NCBI RefSeq assembly: GCF_018130695.1
Contig: NZ_JAFCJX010000005.1
Span: 62,001-126,000 of the forward strand
Reading direction: 5' to 3'
Length of the DNA: 64,000 nucleotides
From: Bradyrhizobium jicamae
GTDB taxonomy: Bacteria > Pseudomonadota > Alphaproteobacteria > Rhizobiales > Xanthobacteraceae
Below the pieces are notes generated by a model that saw only the letters and a list, made by a program, of their open reading frames with translations, was not told the origin of the DNA and searched no databases. Positions within the stretch are counted from its first letter, which is position 1. Each line of letters opens with the position of its first letter. A program made the translations under genes and the position numbers. Of this stretch, positions 24,005-34,900 are shown one piece after another.

Positions 24005-24201
24005 ATAAAATTGTGCCGGCTGCGGGTTTCTCTAAGGCGCATCAGCGCCTCAAGGGATCGAACTGAAGTGAATGGCGTTATCCCTTGAAATCGCTGATAT
24101 TCTGCCGGACCTCCCTCCCCTCGGTTGACATTCCGGTGCGACCCCAGAAAGCTGCCCGGGAACCCCAAAATCGCCCCCGATCGAACAAGAAACAGGCACC
24201 C

Positions 24202-27048
24202 ATGAATCCCGTCAAAGCACTCGAAAACCATGGTCAGGCCGTCTGGCTGGACTTCCTCGCCCGCGGCTTCATCGGCAAGGGCGACCTGAAGGCGCTGATC
24301 GACACCGACGGCGTCAAAGGCGTCACGTCCAACCCCTCGATCTTCGAGAAGGCGATCGGCAGCTCGGACGAATATGACGGCGCGATCGGCCAGGCCCTCA
24401 AAAAGGGCGACCGCTCCGTCGCCGACCTGTTCGAGCACATCGCGGTCGAGGACATCCAGAACGCGGCGGACGTGCTGCGGCCGGTCTATGACCACACCAA
24501 GGGCGGCGACGGTTTCGTCAGCCTGGAAGTCTCGCCGTACCTGGCGATGGACACCAAGGGCACGATCGCGGAGGCGCAGCGGCTCTGGAAGGATGTGTAC
24601 CGCAAGAATTTGATGGTGAAGGTGCCGGCGACGCCGGAAGGCCTGCCGGCGATCGAGCAGCTGATCGGCGAAGGCATCAGCATCAACATCACGCTGCTGT
24701 TCTCGCAGGACGTCTACCGCCAAGTCGCGGAAGCCTATCTCAAAGGCCTGGAGAAATACGTCGCCAAAGGCGGCGATCCCTCGCATGTCGCGAGCGTCGC
24801 CAGCTTCTTCGTCAGCCGGATCGACTCCTCCGTCGACAAGCAGCTCGACGAGAAGATCGCCAAGGCCAACGATCCGACCGAGAAGGAGCGGCTCGCCGCG
24901 CTGAAGGGCAAGGTCGCGATCGCCAACGCCAAGATGGCCTACCAGGACTACAAGCGCCTGTTCGCGGGCACCCGCTGGGACAAGTTGAAGGCCAAAGGTG
25001 CCAAACCGCAGCGGCTGCTGTGGGCCTCGACTGGCACCAAGAACAAGGACTACAGCGACGTCCTCTATGTCGAGGAGCTGATCGGCCCCGACACCGTCAA
25101 CACCGTGCCGCCGGCGACGCTCGACGCCTTCCGCGACCATGGCAAGCTGCGCGACAGTCTGGAGGAGAATGTCGAGGACGCCCGCCGCGTGCTGGAGGAG
25201 CTGGAGAAGTCCGGCATCTCGCTCGACGCGATCACGGAAGAACTGGTCAAGGACGGCGTCAAATTGTTCGCTGACGCCGCCGACAAGCTCTATGGCGCGG
25301 TCGCCCACAAGCGCGCGACCTCGCTCGGCGGCGGCATCGATCGCCAGAAGCTTGCGCTCGGCGCTGCCATCGAGAAGGCGGTCGAGAAGAGCACCGAGGA
25401 ATGGCGCGCCGCAGCCAAGATCCGCAGGCTCTGGCAGAAGGACAGGTCGGTCTGGACCAGCGATGACGAGCACAAATGGCTGGGCTGGCTGACCAGCGCC
25501 GCCGCCGCCAACCTCGCCGACTACGAGGATTTCGCAAAGCGCGTGAAGGGGCAGAACTTCACCGATGCGGTGGTGCTCGGCATGGGCGGATCGAGCCTCG
25601 GGCCCGAGGTGCTGGCGCAGACCTTCCCGCACAAATCAGGTTTCCCGCGGCTGCACGTGCTCGACTCCACCGATCCGGCGCAGGTGCGCGCGATGGAAGA
25701 GTACGTCGACATTTCGAAGACGCTGTTCATCGTCTCCAGCAAGTCCGGCGGCACCACCGAGCCGAACGTGATGAAGGATTATTTCTTCGACCGGGTGTCG
25801 AAGGCTGTTGGCAAGGACAAGGCCGGCCACCGCTTCATCGCGGTGACCGATCCGGGCTCCTCGCTGCAGAAGGTCGCGATCAACCAAGGCTTTGCCCGCA
25901 TCTTCTACGGCGATCCCACGATCGGCGGCCGCTACTCCGTGCTGTCGCCGTTTGGTCTCGTCCCGGCCGCGGCTGCGGGGATCGATGTGCGCAGCCTGAT
26001 CAATCACGCGTTGTCCATGGTGCGCTCCTGCGGTGCCGACGTGCCGCCGCATGAGAACCCCGGCGTGCAGCTCGGGCTCGCGATGGGAATCGCCGGTCTC
26101 GAAGGCCGCGACAAGGTGACGATCTTCGCCTCCGACAGCGTCGCCGATTTCGGTGCCTGGGCGGAGCAGCTGATCGCGGAATCCACCGGCAAGGACGGCA
26201 AGGGCCTGATCCCGATCGACGGCGAGACGATTGGCGACGTCTCGGTCTATGGCAATGACCGCTTCTTCATCGACCTACGGACTGAAAGCGACGACGACGC
26301 CGGGCATGACGCAAAACTTGCGGCGCTCGAAGCCGCCGGCCATCCCGTGGTGCGGATCGTGATGAAGTCGATCGACCATATCGGCCAGGAGTTCTTCCGC
26401 TTCGAGATCGCAACCGCGGTCGCAGGCGCGATCCTCGGCATCAACCCGTTCAACCAGCCGGACGTCGAGGCCGCCAAGATCAAGACCCGCGAACTGACCG
26501 CTGCGTTCGAGAAGACCGGCGCGTTGCCGGGCGAAAAGCCGGCGGTGTCGACGGCGGAGGCCGATCTCTACACCGACGCCCAGAACGCCGACGATCTGCG
26601 CAAGGCCGGCGCCAATGGCGACCTGAACTCCTGGATCAAGGCGCACCTGTCGCGCTCCGGCCGCGGCGACTATGTCGCCCTGCTCGCCTATATCGAGCGC
26701 GACGGCGACACGATCGACGCCATGCAGGCGATGCGGCTGAAGCTGCGCGATGCCCGGCATCTGGCGACCTGCGCCGAGTTCGGCCCGCGCTTCCTGCACT
26801 CGACCGGCCAGGCCTACAAGGGCGGCCCCGACAGCGGCGTGTTCCTGCAGATCACGGCCGATGACGCCGCCGACCTGCCGGTGCCCGGCCAGAAGGCGAG
26901 CTTTGGCGTGGTCAAGGCGGCGCAGGCGCGCGGCGACTTCGACGTGCTGACCGAACGTGGCCGGCGCGCGCTGCGCGTCCACCTGAAGGGCGATTTGCTC
27001 TCCGGCCTCGCGGCGCTCGACGCGGCGATCGCCAATGCACTGAACTGA
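24202..27048 (+). CDS. tal-pgi: bifunctional transaldolase / glucose-6-phosphate isomerase
   Basis: A 948-residue fusion starting MNPVKALENHGQAVWLDFLA at ATG 24202. Residues 1-365 are transaldolase: the Schiff-base lysine is Lys140 in VKVPATPEG, with SNPSIFEKA near residue 43. From about residue 400 the protein is phosphoglucose isomerase (MGGSSLGPEVLAQTF, SSKSGGTTEPN, DIRS-type sugar-phosphate site). Joined tal-pgi genes are known in rhizobia and some other bacteria. It is the first gene of a six-gene pentose-phosphate operon. Linking fructose-6-phosphate formation to its isomerisation to glucose-6-phosphate would cycle carbon back to zwf next door. No frameshift or missing motif was seen. 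Cytoplasmic. Confidence 0.95.
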   Translation: MNPVKALENHGQAVWLDFLARGFIGKGDLKALIDTDGVKGVTSNPSIFEKAIGSSDEYDGAIGQALKKGDRSVADLFEHIAVEDIQNAADVLRPVYDHTKGGDGFVSLEVSPYLAMDTKGTIAEAQRLWKDVYRKNLMVKVPATPEGLPAIEQLIGEGISINITLLFSQDVYRQVAEAYLKGLEKYVAKGGDPSHVASVASFFVSRIDSSVDKQLDEKIAKANDPTEKERLAALKGKVAIANAKMAYQDYKRLFAGTRWDKLKAKGAKPQRLLWASTGTKNKDYSDVLYVEELIGPDTVNTVPPATLDAFRDHGKLRDSLEENVEDARRVLEELEKSGISLDAITEELVKDGVKLFADAADKLYGAVAHKRATSLGGGIDRQKLALGAAIEKAVEKSTEEWRAAAKIRRLWQKDRSVWTSDDEHKWLGWLTSAAAANLADYEDFAKRVKGQNFTDAVVLGMGGSSLGPEVLAQTFPHKSGFPRLHVLDSTDPAQVRAMEEYVDISKTLFIVSSKSGGTTEPNVMKDYFFDRVSKAVGKDKAGHRFIAVTDPGSSLQKVAINQGFARIFYGDPTIGGRYSVLSPFGLVPAAAAGIDVRSLINHALSMVRSCGADVPPHENPGVQLGLAMGIAGLEGRDKVTIFASDSVADFGAWAEQLIAESTGKDGKGLIPIDGETIGDVSVYGNDRFFIDLRTESDDDAGHDAKLAALEAAGHPVVRIVMKSIDHIGQEFFRFEIATAVAGAILGINPFNQPDVEAAKIKTRELTAAFEKTGALPGEKPAVSTAEADLYTDAQNADDLRKAGANGDLNSWIKAHLSRSGRGDYVALLAYIERDGDTIDAMQAMRLKLRDARHLATCAEFGPRFLHSTGQAYKGGPDSGVFLQITADDAADLPVPGQKASFGVVKAAQARGDFDVLTERGRRALRVHLKGDLLSGLAALDAAIANALN

Positions 27049-27060
27049 GGGAGCGCCAAA

Positions 27061-28044
27061 ATGCAGCTCGGCATGATCGGCCTCGGGCGGATGGGCGGCA
27101 ACATCGTCCGCCGCCTGATGAATCGCGGCCACTCGACCGTGGTCTATGACAGGGACGCCAGGGCGGTCGAGGCGCTGACGGCCGACAAGGGGGTCGGCGC
27201 CTCCTCGCTGGAAGACTTCGTGCTCAAGCTGGAAGCGCCGCGCACCGCCTGGGTGATGCTGCCGGCCGGCAAGATCACCGAAGCGACCATCGATGCGCTG
27301 TCGAAGCTGATGCAGCCCGGCGACACCATCATCGACGGCGGCAACTCGTTCTGGCAGGACGACGTCCGCCGCGGCAAGGCGCTGAGAGAGCGCGGCCTGC
27401 ACTATATCGACATCGGCACCAGCGGCGGCGTCTGGGGCCTCGAGCGCGGCTATTGCATGATGATCGGCGGCGAGAAGGCGGTCGTCGACCGGCTCGATCC
27501 GATCTTCAAGGCGCTTGCGCCCGGGATCGGAGATATTCCGCGCACCCCGGGCCGCGAGAAGCGCGATCCCCGCATCGAGCAGGGCTACATCCATGCCGGC
27601 CCCGTGGGCGCCGGACACTTCGTCAAGATGATTCACAACGGCATCGAATACGGGTTGATGCAGGCCTATGCCGAAGGCTTCGACATCCTCAAGAACGCCA
27701 ATATCGAGGCGCTGCCGCCAGAGCACCGCTTCGACCTCGACATCGCCGACATCGCGGAGGTATGGCGCCGCGGCAGCGTGATCCCGTCCTGGCTGCTCGA
27801 CCTCACCGCGACGGCGCTGGCCGAGAACCACACGCTCGACAACTACTCGGGCTTTGTCGAGGATTCCGGCGAGGGCCGCTGGACGGTCAATGCCGCGGTC
27901 GACGAGGCCGTGCCGGCCGAGGTGCTGACGGCGGCGCTCTACACCCGCTTCCGCTCGCGCAAGGATCATACCTTTGCGGAGAAGATCCTCTCGGCAATGC
28001 GCGCAGGGTTTGGCGGGCACAAAGAACCGAAGAAGCCGGCCTGA
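27061..28044 (+). CDS. gnd: 6-phosphogluconate dehydrogenase, decarboxylating (short form)
   Basis: A 327-residue enzyme oxidising 6-phosphogluconate to ribulose-5-phosphate and CO2. The N-terminal Rossmann motif is [13 protein letters not shown] with the short-form family's NxRGH stretch; the substrate-binding stretch is [22 protein letters not shown] and the catalytic Lys/His/Asn region is [16 protein letters not shown]. It is about 150 residues shorter than the NADP-type E. coli enzyme and belongs to the YqeC/GndA-type short form, many members of which prefer NAD+. It starts 12 nt after tal-pgi. The stop shares a base with the zwf start (TGATG). Confidence 0.94.
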   Translation: MQLGMIGLGRMGGNIVRRLMNRGHSTVVYDRDARAVEALTADKGVGASSLEDFVLKLEAPRTAWVMLPAGKITEATIDALSKLMQPGDTIIDGGNSFWQDDVRRGKALRERGLHYIDIGTSGGVWGLERGYCMMIGGEKAVVDRLDPIFKALAPGIGDIPRTPGREKRDPRIEQGYIHAGPVGAGHFVKMIHNGIEYGLMQAYAEGFDILKNANIEALPPEHRFDLDIADIAEVWRRGSVIPSWLLDLTATALAENHTLDNYSGFVEDSGEGRWTVNAAVDEAVPAEVLTAALYTRFRSRKDHTFAEKILSAMRAGFGGHKEPKKPA

Positions 28045-29555
28045 TGACGGTCACGCAAGCCAAACAAAAGAAGCCGGATCCCTGCAGCATCGTCATCTTC
28101 GGTGTGACCGGCGATCTGGCGCACCGGCTGGTGATCCCCGCGCTCTATAACCTCGCCGCCAACGACCTGTTGCCGGACAATTTCTGCATCGTCGGCATCG
28201 CCCGCAAAGGCATGTCGAACGAGCAACTGACCGAGAGCCTGACCAAGGGCCTGCACCAATACGCCACCCGCAAGGTCGATGACGCCATCGCCAAGCGGCT
28301 GCTGGCCTGCGTCACTTGCATCGAGGCTGATCCGAAGGATCCGGCGTCGTTCGATGCGATGCGCGATCGGCTCGACAAGCTCGAATCCGCACGCGAGACA
28401 CAGGGCAATCGGCTGTTCTACCTGGCGACGCCGCCGAGCGGTTTCCTGCCCATCAGCAAGGAACTGGCCCGCACCGGCATGCTCGCCGAAAACGGCGTAT
28501 GGCGACGGCTGGTGGTTGAAAAGCCGTTCGGCACCGACCTCGCCTCGGCAAAGGCGCTCAACAGCGAATTGCTCAAGCTGATGGAGGAGCACCAGATCTA
28601 CCGGATCGACCATTACCTCGGCAAGGAAACGGTGCAGAACATCCTGGTGCTGCGCTTCGCCAACGGCATGTTCGAGCCGATCTGGAATCGCAACCACATC
28701 GACCACATCCAGATCACCGTCGATGAGAAGCTCGGCGTCGGCCACCGCGGCAGCTTCTACGACGCGACCGGCGCACTGCGCGACATGGTGCCGAACCATC
28801 TGTTCCAGCTGCTCTCGCTGGTAACCATGGAGCCGCCGGGACGCTTCGACGCGCACGCCGTGCGCTCGGAAAAGGCCGACGTGCTGGCCGCGATCCAGAC
28901 CCAGACCGAGCAGGAAGCGTTGCACAACTCGGTCCGCGGGCAGTATCGCGCCGGCAGAATCGGCGACACCGAGATCGAGGATTATCGCAGGACCGCCGAC
29001 GTCCAGCCATCCAGCACCACGGAGACCTACGCCGCGCTGAAGCTGACCATCGACAATTGGCGCTGGGCCGGCGTGCCGTTTTATCTCCGCACCGGCAAGG
29101 CGCTCGGCGTCAAGCGCACCGAGATCGCGATCAAGTTCAAGCAGGCCCCCTTTGCCATGTTCCGCAATACGCCGGTCGACCGGCTGTCGCAGAACTACCT
29201 GATCATCTCGACCGAGCCGACCGAAGGCATCGCGCTGCAGTTCAACACCAAGGTGCCGGGCCCGGCGATCAACATCGATGGCGTCGAGATGAAGTTCCGC
29301 TACAAGGATTACTTCCAGGCCGAACCATCGACCGGATACGAGACGCTGATCTATGACTGCATGATCGGCGACAACATCCTGTTCCAGCGCGCCGACAGCG
29401 TCGAGGCCGGCTGGCGGGCGGTGCAACCCTTCCTGGACGCCTGGAAGAACGCCGGCGGCAAGGGGCTGAAAGTCTACGAACCCGGCAGCGAGGGCCCCGA
29501 AGAGGCGAACGACCTCCTCGAGCGCGACGGCCGGAGCTGGCGAAAGCTGAGCTGA
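28044..29555 (+). CDS. zwf: glucose-6-phosphate dehydrogenase
   Basis: A 503-residue enzyme catalysing the first step of the oxidative pentose-phosphate and Entner-Doudoroff routes. It starts [20 protein letters not shown] at ATG 28044, overlapping the gnd stop by one base. The nucleotide-binding motif is FGVTGDLAHRL near residue 19, EKPFG lies near residue 160, and the catalytic RIDHYLGKE near residue 190 contains the active His. Length and motif spacing match the family. The gene is followed by pgl with 1 nt between stop and start, so the lactone product is next in line in both pathway and operon. Confidence 0.97.
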   Translation: MTVTQAKQKKPDPCSIVIFGVTGDLAHRLVIPALYNLAANDLLPDNFCIVGIARKGMSNEQLTESLTKGLHQYATRKVDDAIAKRLLACVTCIEADPKDPASFDAMRDRLDKLESARETQGNRLFYLATPPSGFLPISKELARTGMLAENGVWRRLVVEKPFGTDLASAKALNSELLKLMEEHQIYRIDHYLGKETVQNILVLRFANGMFEPIWNRNHIDHIQITVDEKLGVGHRGSFYDATGALRDMVPNHLFQLLSLVTMEPPGRFDAHAVRSEKADVLAAIQTQTEQEALHNSVRGQYRAGRIGDTEIEDYRRTADVQPSSTTETYAALKLTIDNWRWAGVPFYLRTGKALGVKRTEIAIKFKQAPFAMFRNTPVDRLSQNYLIISTEPTEGIALQFNTKVPGPAINIDGVEMKFRYKDYFQAEPSTGYETLIYDCMIGDNILFQRADSVEAGWRAVQPFLDAWKNAGGKGLKVYEPGSEGPEEANDLLERDGRSWRKLS

Positions 29556-29556
29556 C

Positions 29557-30309
29557 ATGGCTGATGATCGCGCACGCAAGATCCTCACCGTCGCCGACCC
29601 CGAGGCAATGGCACGCATGGCCGCCGAGCGGCTGATCGCGCGGATCGCCGCCAACGACGACCGCATCGCGATCTGTCTCACCGGCGGCTCCAGCCCCAAG
29701 GCGCTGTACCAATTGCTGGCGACGGCGGAGTATCGCAGCAAGATTCCCTGGGACCGCATCGACTGGTTCATCGGCGACGAGCGCCTGGTGCCGCGCAAGG
29801 ATCCGCTGCACAACATGGGCATGGCGCGGCAGGCCTTCCTCGACCGCTGCGCCCCGGCGGCCAACGTCCATCCCATCGCGACCGATACGGCCGACCTGAA
29901 AGACCCCGACGTCAGCGCCGCGCTCTACGAGAACGGACTGATGGCGTTCTATGGCGCCGAGCAGCTCGACCCGGCGCGCCCGCTGTTCGACCTCGTGCTG
30001 ATGGGCATCGGCCCCGACGGCCACACCGCTTCGCTGTTTCCAGGCTTCCCGGCCGTCGAGGAGACGCAGCGCTGGGTGGTCGGCGTGCCCAAGGCCAATG
30101 TCGAGCCGTTCGTGCCGCGCGTGAGCCTGACGCTATCAGCGCTGGCCTCCTGCCGCGAAATGCTGTTTCAGGCGGCCGGCAGCGGCAAGCGCGCGATCTT
30201 GACGCGGCTGCTCGCAGGCGAGAATCTGCCGGCGAACCGCGCACGATCGATAGGCGAAACGGTTTGGCTCGTCGATCAGGCCGCGCTGCCGGAGGAGTTT
30301 CGTGGCTGA
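29557..30309 (+). CDS. pgl: 6-phosphogluconolactonase
   Basis: A 250-residue protein of the DevB/NagB-like Pgl family. Visible signals are ICLTGGSSPKALYQLLA, WDRIDWFIGDERLVP, LVLMGIGPDGHTASLFPG. It hydrolyses 6-phosphogluconolactone, the product of zwf. The start ATG 29557 comes one base after the zwf stop. The gntK start lies inside the last 8 nt of this gene. No truncation. Confidence 0.95.
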   Translation: MADDRARKILTVADPEAMARMAAERLIARIAANDDRIAICLTGGSSPKALYQLLATAEYRSKIPWDRIDWFIGDERLVPRKDPLHNMGMARQAFLDRCAPAANVHPIATDTADLKDPDVSAALYENGLMAFYGAEQLDPARPLFDLVLMGIGPDGHTASLFPGFPAVEETQRWVVGVPKANVEPFVPRVSLTLSALASCREMLFQAAGSGKRAILTRLLAGENLPANRARSIGETVWLVDQAALPEEFRG

Positions 30310-30826
30310 CGAGCAATTGCCCTGCGCGCTGATCGTGATGGGCGTGTCCGGCTCCGGCAAGAGCACGGTCGCCGATCGCCTCGCCATCAGCCTCGGCTGG
30401 CGGTTCGAGGACGGCGACAGCTTTCATCCGCCCAGCAACGTCGCCAAGATGCACGCCGGCCACCCCCTGACCGACGAGGATCGCTGGCCGTGGCTCCGGG
30501 CGATCGCCGCCGAGATCGGCCGCGCCTGCAAGGCCGGCGAGCACGTCGTGATCGCCTGCTCGTCGCTGAAGCGCGTCTATCGCGAGGTGCTGCTGAATGG
30601 CCGGACCGACGTCCGCTTCGTCTTCCTGAAGGGCACACAGGAGCTGATCGCGGGCCGGCTGGCTGCACGCAAGAACCACTTCATGCCGCCGGGGCTCTTG
30701 ACCAGCCAGTTCAACACGCTGGAGCCGCCGGGCGCGGACGAGCATCCCCTCACCGTCTCCATCGACGCCAGCGTCGAGGCCATCGTCGACGACATCGTCG
30801 CCCAACTGAAATTGGATTCCCCATGA
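30302..30826 (+). CDS. gntK: gluconokinase
   Basis: A 174-residue P-loop kinase of the GntK family, starting at GTG 30302 (MADEQLPCALIVMGVSGSGKS), overlapping pgl by 8 nt. Walker A is GVSGSGKST near residue 15; the substrate stretch is FEDGDSFHPPSNVAKMHAGHPLTDEDRWPWL; HFMPPGLL follows in the C-terminal part. It phosphorylates gluconate to 6-phosphogluconate, letting gluconate made outside enter at the gnd step. Gluconate from periplasmic PQQ dehydrogenases would be a natural source, though that is inference. Its stop overlaps the HAD gene (ATGA). Confidence 0.94.
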   Translation: MADEQLPCALIVMGVSGSGKSTVADRLAISLGWRFEDGDSFHPPSNVAKMHAGHPLTDEDRWPWLRAIAAEIGRACKAGEHVVIACSSLKRVYREVLLNGRTDVRFVFLKGTQELIAGRLAARKNHFMPPGLLTSQFNTLEPPGADEHPLTVSIDASVEAIVDDIVAQLKLDSP

Positions 30827-31626
30827 CCCGTATCGCCCTTGTCGTGTCCGACGTCGACGGCACGCTCGTGACCAAGGACAAGATCCTGACCGACGACGCC
30901 AGGGCCGCGGTGCGCAAGCTGCACGAAGCCAATATCGGCTTCACCGTCGTCTCCAGCCGGCCGACCATCGGCATGGATTTCCTGATCGCGCCGCTGTCGA
31001 TCACGTTGCCGATCGGCGCCTTCAACGGCAGCTCGATCGTGGATGCCCAGCTCAAGCCGATCGAGCAGCATGTGATTCCGCCGGCCGTGGTCGAGAGGAG
31101 CCTCAAGATCCTCGCCGAGTTCGGCGTCGACATCTGGCTGTTCACCAACGACCGCTGGCTGACCCGCAATCCCGACGGCGAATACGTCGAACACGAGAAG
31201 CGCGCGATCAAGCACGACCCGACCATCGTTCCGGACTTTACGCCGTATCTCGGCAGCGTCTGCAAGATCGTCGGCGCGAGCTCGAACCCGGAGCTCCTCA
31301 AGCGTTGCGAAGCCGCTGTACAGCAGGCCGTTGGTCATGAGGCGACTGCGGTCCGCTCACAGACCTACTATCTCGACATCACGCCGCCCGGCCACGACAA
31401 GGGCACCTTCGTCGCCGCCATCGCAAAGCGGCTTGGCGTCGATCTCGCCAACGTCGCCACGATCGGCGACATGCAAAACGATCTTCCGATGTTTGCGAGA
31501 AGCGGCGTCTCCTTCGCGATGGGCAATGCCAGCGATGACGTGAAGGCGCGCGCCACGCACGTCACCGAGAGCAACGCGCAGGACGGCTTTGCCCGTGCCA
31601 TGGAGCGCGTGCTCGCGCTTCGCTGA
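30823..31626 (+). CDS. HAD-superfamily (Cof-type) sugar-phosphate phosphatase
   Basis: A 267-residue protein starting MTRIALVVSDVDGTLVTKDK at ATG 30823, overlapping the gntK stop (ATGA). HAD motif I is SDVDGTL. Motif IV is TIGDMQNDLPMFARSGVSFAMGN. The cap domain is the IIB type between. A longer in-frame reading runs through gntK and was rejected. HAD-IIB enzymes dephosphorylate sugar phosphates or other small molecules. As the last gene of a pentose-phosphate operon it may clear a sugar phosphate or damaged metabolite, but the substrate is not predictable. Confidence 0.85.
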   Translation: MTRIALVVSDVDGTLVTKDKILTDDARAAVRKLHEANIGFTVVSSRPTIGMDFLIAPLSITLPIGAFNGSSIVDAQLKPIEQHVIPPAVVERSLKILAEFGVDIWLFTNDRWLTRNPDGEYVEHEKRAIKHDPTIVPDFTPYLGSVCKIVGASSNPELLKRCEAAVQQAVGHEATAVRSQTYYLDITPPGHDKGTFVAAIAKRLGVDLANVATIGDMQNDLPMFARSGVSFAMGNASDDVKARATHVTESNAQDGFARAMERVLALR

Positions 31627-31967
31627 GGTCGTCGCGAACTGCACATTGTCAGCAGTTCCACAGTGATCCCGCTCATAGTCCATCACAATTGATCACGTCA
31701 TCCTGATTACGTGCCGAAATGTCGTGTCTGACCGCGCGGGAGCTCGTCACGGGCGTCCGACCGTCGGGTCGGTTCCTTCGACGCGCCTGAATATCAAGCG
31801 TTCGTCGCGGAGAAATCGAGCAAACGTCAAAGCGCCCTTGCTTCAGAGCCGTCTTAGTCGGCGGGCTACCGGAATTTTTTTGGCGTCGTCCGATCTCGTT
31901 ATTTCCAGCCCTTCGGATCGGGCTCCCGGAAATGCCCGGACACGTCAACGTCTATTGGAGCAAAGTC
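31627..31967. other. intergenic region with hairpins before the RTX-like gene
   Basis: A 341-nt gap without a gene. GAACTGC / GCAGTTC (31636-31658, 9-nt loop) is a probable end of the pentose-phosphate transcript. A T7 run lies near 31876. ATTTCCAGCCC pairs with GGGCT and GGAAAT (31901-31933) in the leader of the next gene. No EcfG-type promoter found. Confidence 0.5.
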
Positions 31968-34900
31968 ATGGCCGTCACGACCAGTTTCGCCGCCGGAATA
32001 CTCAGCATCTTCGGCGATGCCGCCGACAACGGCATCACGGTGAGCCGCAACGCGCCGGGGAATATTCTGGTCAATGGCGGCCTCGGCAGCTTCTCCACGG
32101 TGGCGAATACCAGCCAGATTCAGGCCTTCGGCCAGGCCGGCAACGACACCATCGCGATCGACGAGAGCAACGGCGCGCTGCCGCCCGCGCTGCTGTTCGG
32201 CGGCACCGGCGACGATGCGCTGACCGGCGGCTCGGGCAACGATCAGCTGTTCGGCCAGGCCGGCAACGACACGCTGCTGGGCAAGGGCGGCAACGATCTC
32301 CTGTTCGGTGGCGACGGCAGCGACACGCTGATCGGCGGCGCCGGCGACGACCAGGTGTTCGGCGAGGCCGGCAACGATCTGATGATCTGGAATCCCGGCG
32401 ACGGCACCGACCTGTTCGAGGGCGGCGACGGCAGCGACACGGCGCAGATCAACGGCGGCAACGGTGCCGAAGTCTTCACAATCACCGCCAACGGCACGCG
32501 CGTCCGGTTCGATCGCGTCAGCCCGGCCCCGTTCAGCCTTGATATCGGCACCACCGAAAACCTGGTGCTCCATGCCGGCGGCGGCGACGACGTCATCACC
32601 GCAGGCAATGGCCTCGGCGCGCTGATCTCGCTCACCCTCGACGGCGGCGACGGCAACGACACCATTACCGGCGGTGACGGCGCCGACCTGCTGCTGGGTG
32701 GCGCCGGCAACGACATCGTCGCCGGCGGCCGCGGCAATGACACCGCGCTGCTCGGCGACGGCGCCGACACCTTCATCTGGAACCCCGGCGACGGCAGCGA
32801 CATCGTCGAGGGCCAGGCCGGCAACGACACGCTGCAATTCAACGGCGCCAACATCGCCGAGCGGATCGACATCGCGGCCAACGGCTCGCGCGTGCGCTTC
32901 ACCCGCGACGTCGCCAACGTCACGATGGACCTCAACGGCGTCGAGAACATCAATTTCAAGGCGCTCGGCGGCGCCGACAATGTCACGGTGCACGACCTGA
33001 CCGGCACCGACGCCAAGCACGTCTTCATCGACCTGCAGGCCAGTGGTGGCGGCGGCGACGGGGCAGCGGACACAATTACGGTCGAAGGCACCGGCAATGC
33101 CAATCAGATCACCGTGGCGCAAAGCGGCGCCAACGTTGTCGTCAGCGGCCTGGCCGCCGACGTCACCATCACCGGTCAGGAAGGCGCCAACGACACGCTG
33201 GTCATCAACGCGTTCGGCGGAAATGACACCATCAATGCGGCCGCCCTGCCGGCGGGGCAGTTGCGCCTGACCATCGATGCCGGCGCCGGAAACGATACTG
33301 TGATCGGCAGCGCGGGCGCTGACACCATCCTTGGCGGCGATGGCAATGACATCGTCACCGGCGGTCGCGGCGACGACGTCGCATTGCTGGGCGCCGATGA
33401 TGATACCTTCATCTGGAATCCCGGCGACGGCAGCGACACGGTCGAAGGCCAGGGCGGCACCGACACGCTGCAGTTCAACGGCGCCAATATTGCCGAGCAA
33501 ATCGACATTTCGGCCAATGGCAGCCGGGTGCGATTCAGCCGCGACGTCGCCAACATCACGATGGACCTCAACAGCGTGGAGAAGATCAACTTTCACGCGC
33601 TCGGCGGCGCCGACACGATCTCGGTCAACGACCTCTCCGGGACCGGTACCCAGCAGGTCGCGATCGACCTCACCGGCTCCAATGGCAGCCCGGACGGCGC
33701 GCTCGATACGGTCGTGGTCAACGCCACCAATTCGGACGATACCATCGCCCTCAGCCAGAGCGGCAACGACATCCTGGTCGACGGCGTCTCCGCTGAAGTC
33801 CTGGTTCACGGCCAGGACGCCACCGACGTGCTGACGGTCAATGGGCTTGGCGGCGCCGACGTGATCAATGCGTCCGGCATCGCGGTCGGTGCGATCGCAC
33901 TCGCGATCAATGGCGGCGCGGGCGACGACCTCATCGTCGGCAGCGCCGGCGGTGATATCGTCACGGGCGGACAGGGCAACGATACCGCCCTGCTCGGCGG
34001 CGGCGACGATACCTTCATCTGGAATCCCGGCGATGGCAGCGACATCGTCGAGGGCCAGGCCGGCACCGATACACTCGACTTCAACGGCGCCAACATCGCC
34101 GAGAATATCAATATCTCGGCCAATGGCAGCCGCGTCCTGTTCACCCGCGATGTCGCCAGCATCACGATGGACCTCAACGGCGTCGAGAACATCAACTTCA
34201 CCGCGCGGGGCGGCGCCGATCGGATCACGGTCAACGATCTCGCCGGCACCAATACCACCAAGGTCGCGATCGATCTCTCGGCCACTCCAAACAGCGGCAC
34301 CGGCGACGGCGCGGCCGATACCGTGACGGTCAACGCCACCACCGGCGTCGATCACATCACGGTGACCCAAAGTGGCGGCAACATCCTCGTTGACGGGTTG
34401 CATGCCGATGTCTCGATCTTTGGGCAGGAAGCCGCCAACGACTCCCTGTTCATCAACGGCCTCGCAGGCGCCGACATCATCGACGCATCCGGGCTCGGCG
34501 CGGGCCAGATCAAGCTCGTCATCAACGGCGGCGACGGCAACGACGTGATCACCGGCAGCGGCGGCGCCGACCAGGTGACGCTCGGCAATGACGACGACAC
34601 CTATGTCTACAAGACCGGCGGCGGCGCCGATGTCATCACCGATTTCGTCGCAGGCGCCGGCACGCCGGACAAGATCAGCCTCACCGCGTTTGCCAGCGCG
34701 GGCATCCACGACCTCACCGCCGTGCTTGCGCGCGCGACCCAGGTCGGCGCCGACACCGTGATCGATTTCGGCGGCGGCAACACGCTGACGCTGCAGAACG
34801 TCACCAAGACCGATCTCAGCGATGACGATTTCATCCTGGGCGGCGCCGGCGTCACCTCGGTCACGACATCAGGGACCGGGATCACGGCCGGCTCCGGCGA

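Noticed and set aside
31899..34709. 936-codon open frame antisense to the RTX-like gene
   Set aside because: It arises from the GC-rich repeats on the opposite strand; the translation is low-complexity with no recognisable domain and the plus-strand frame has clear RTX and Ig-like repeats.
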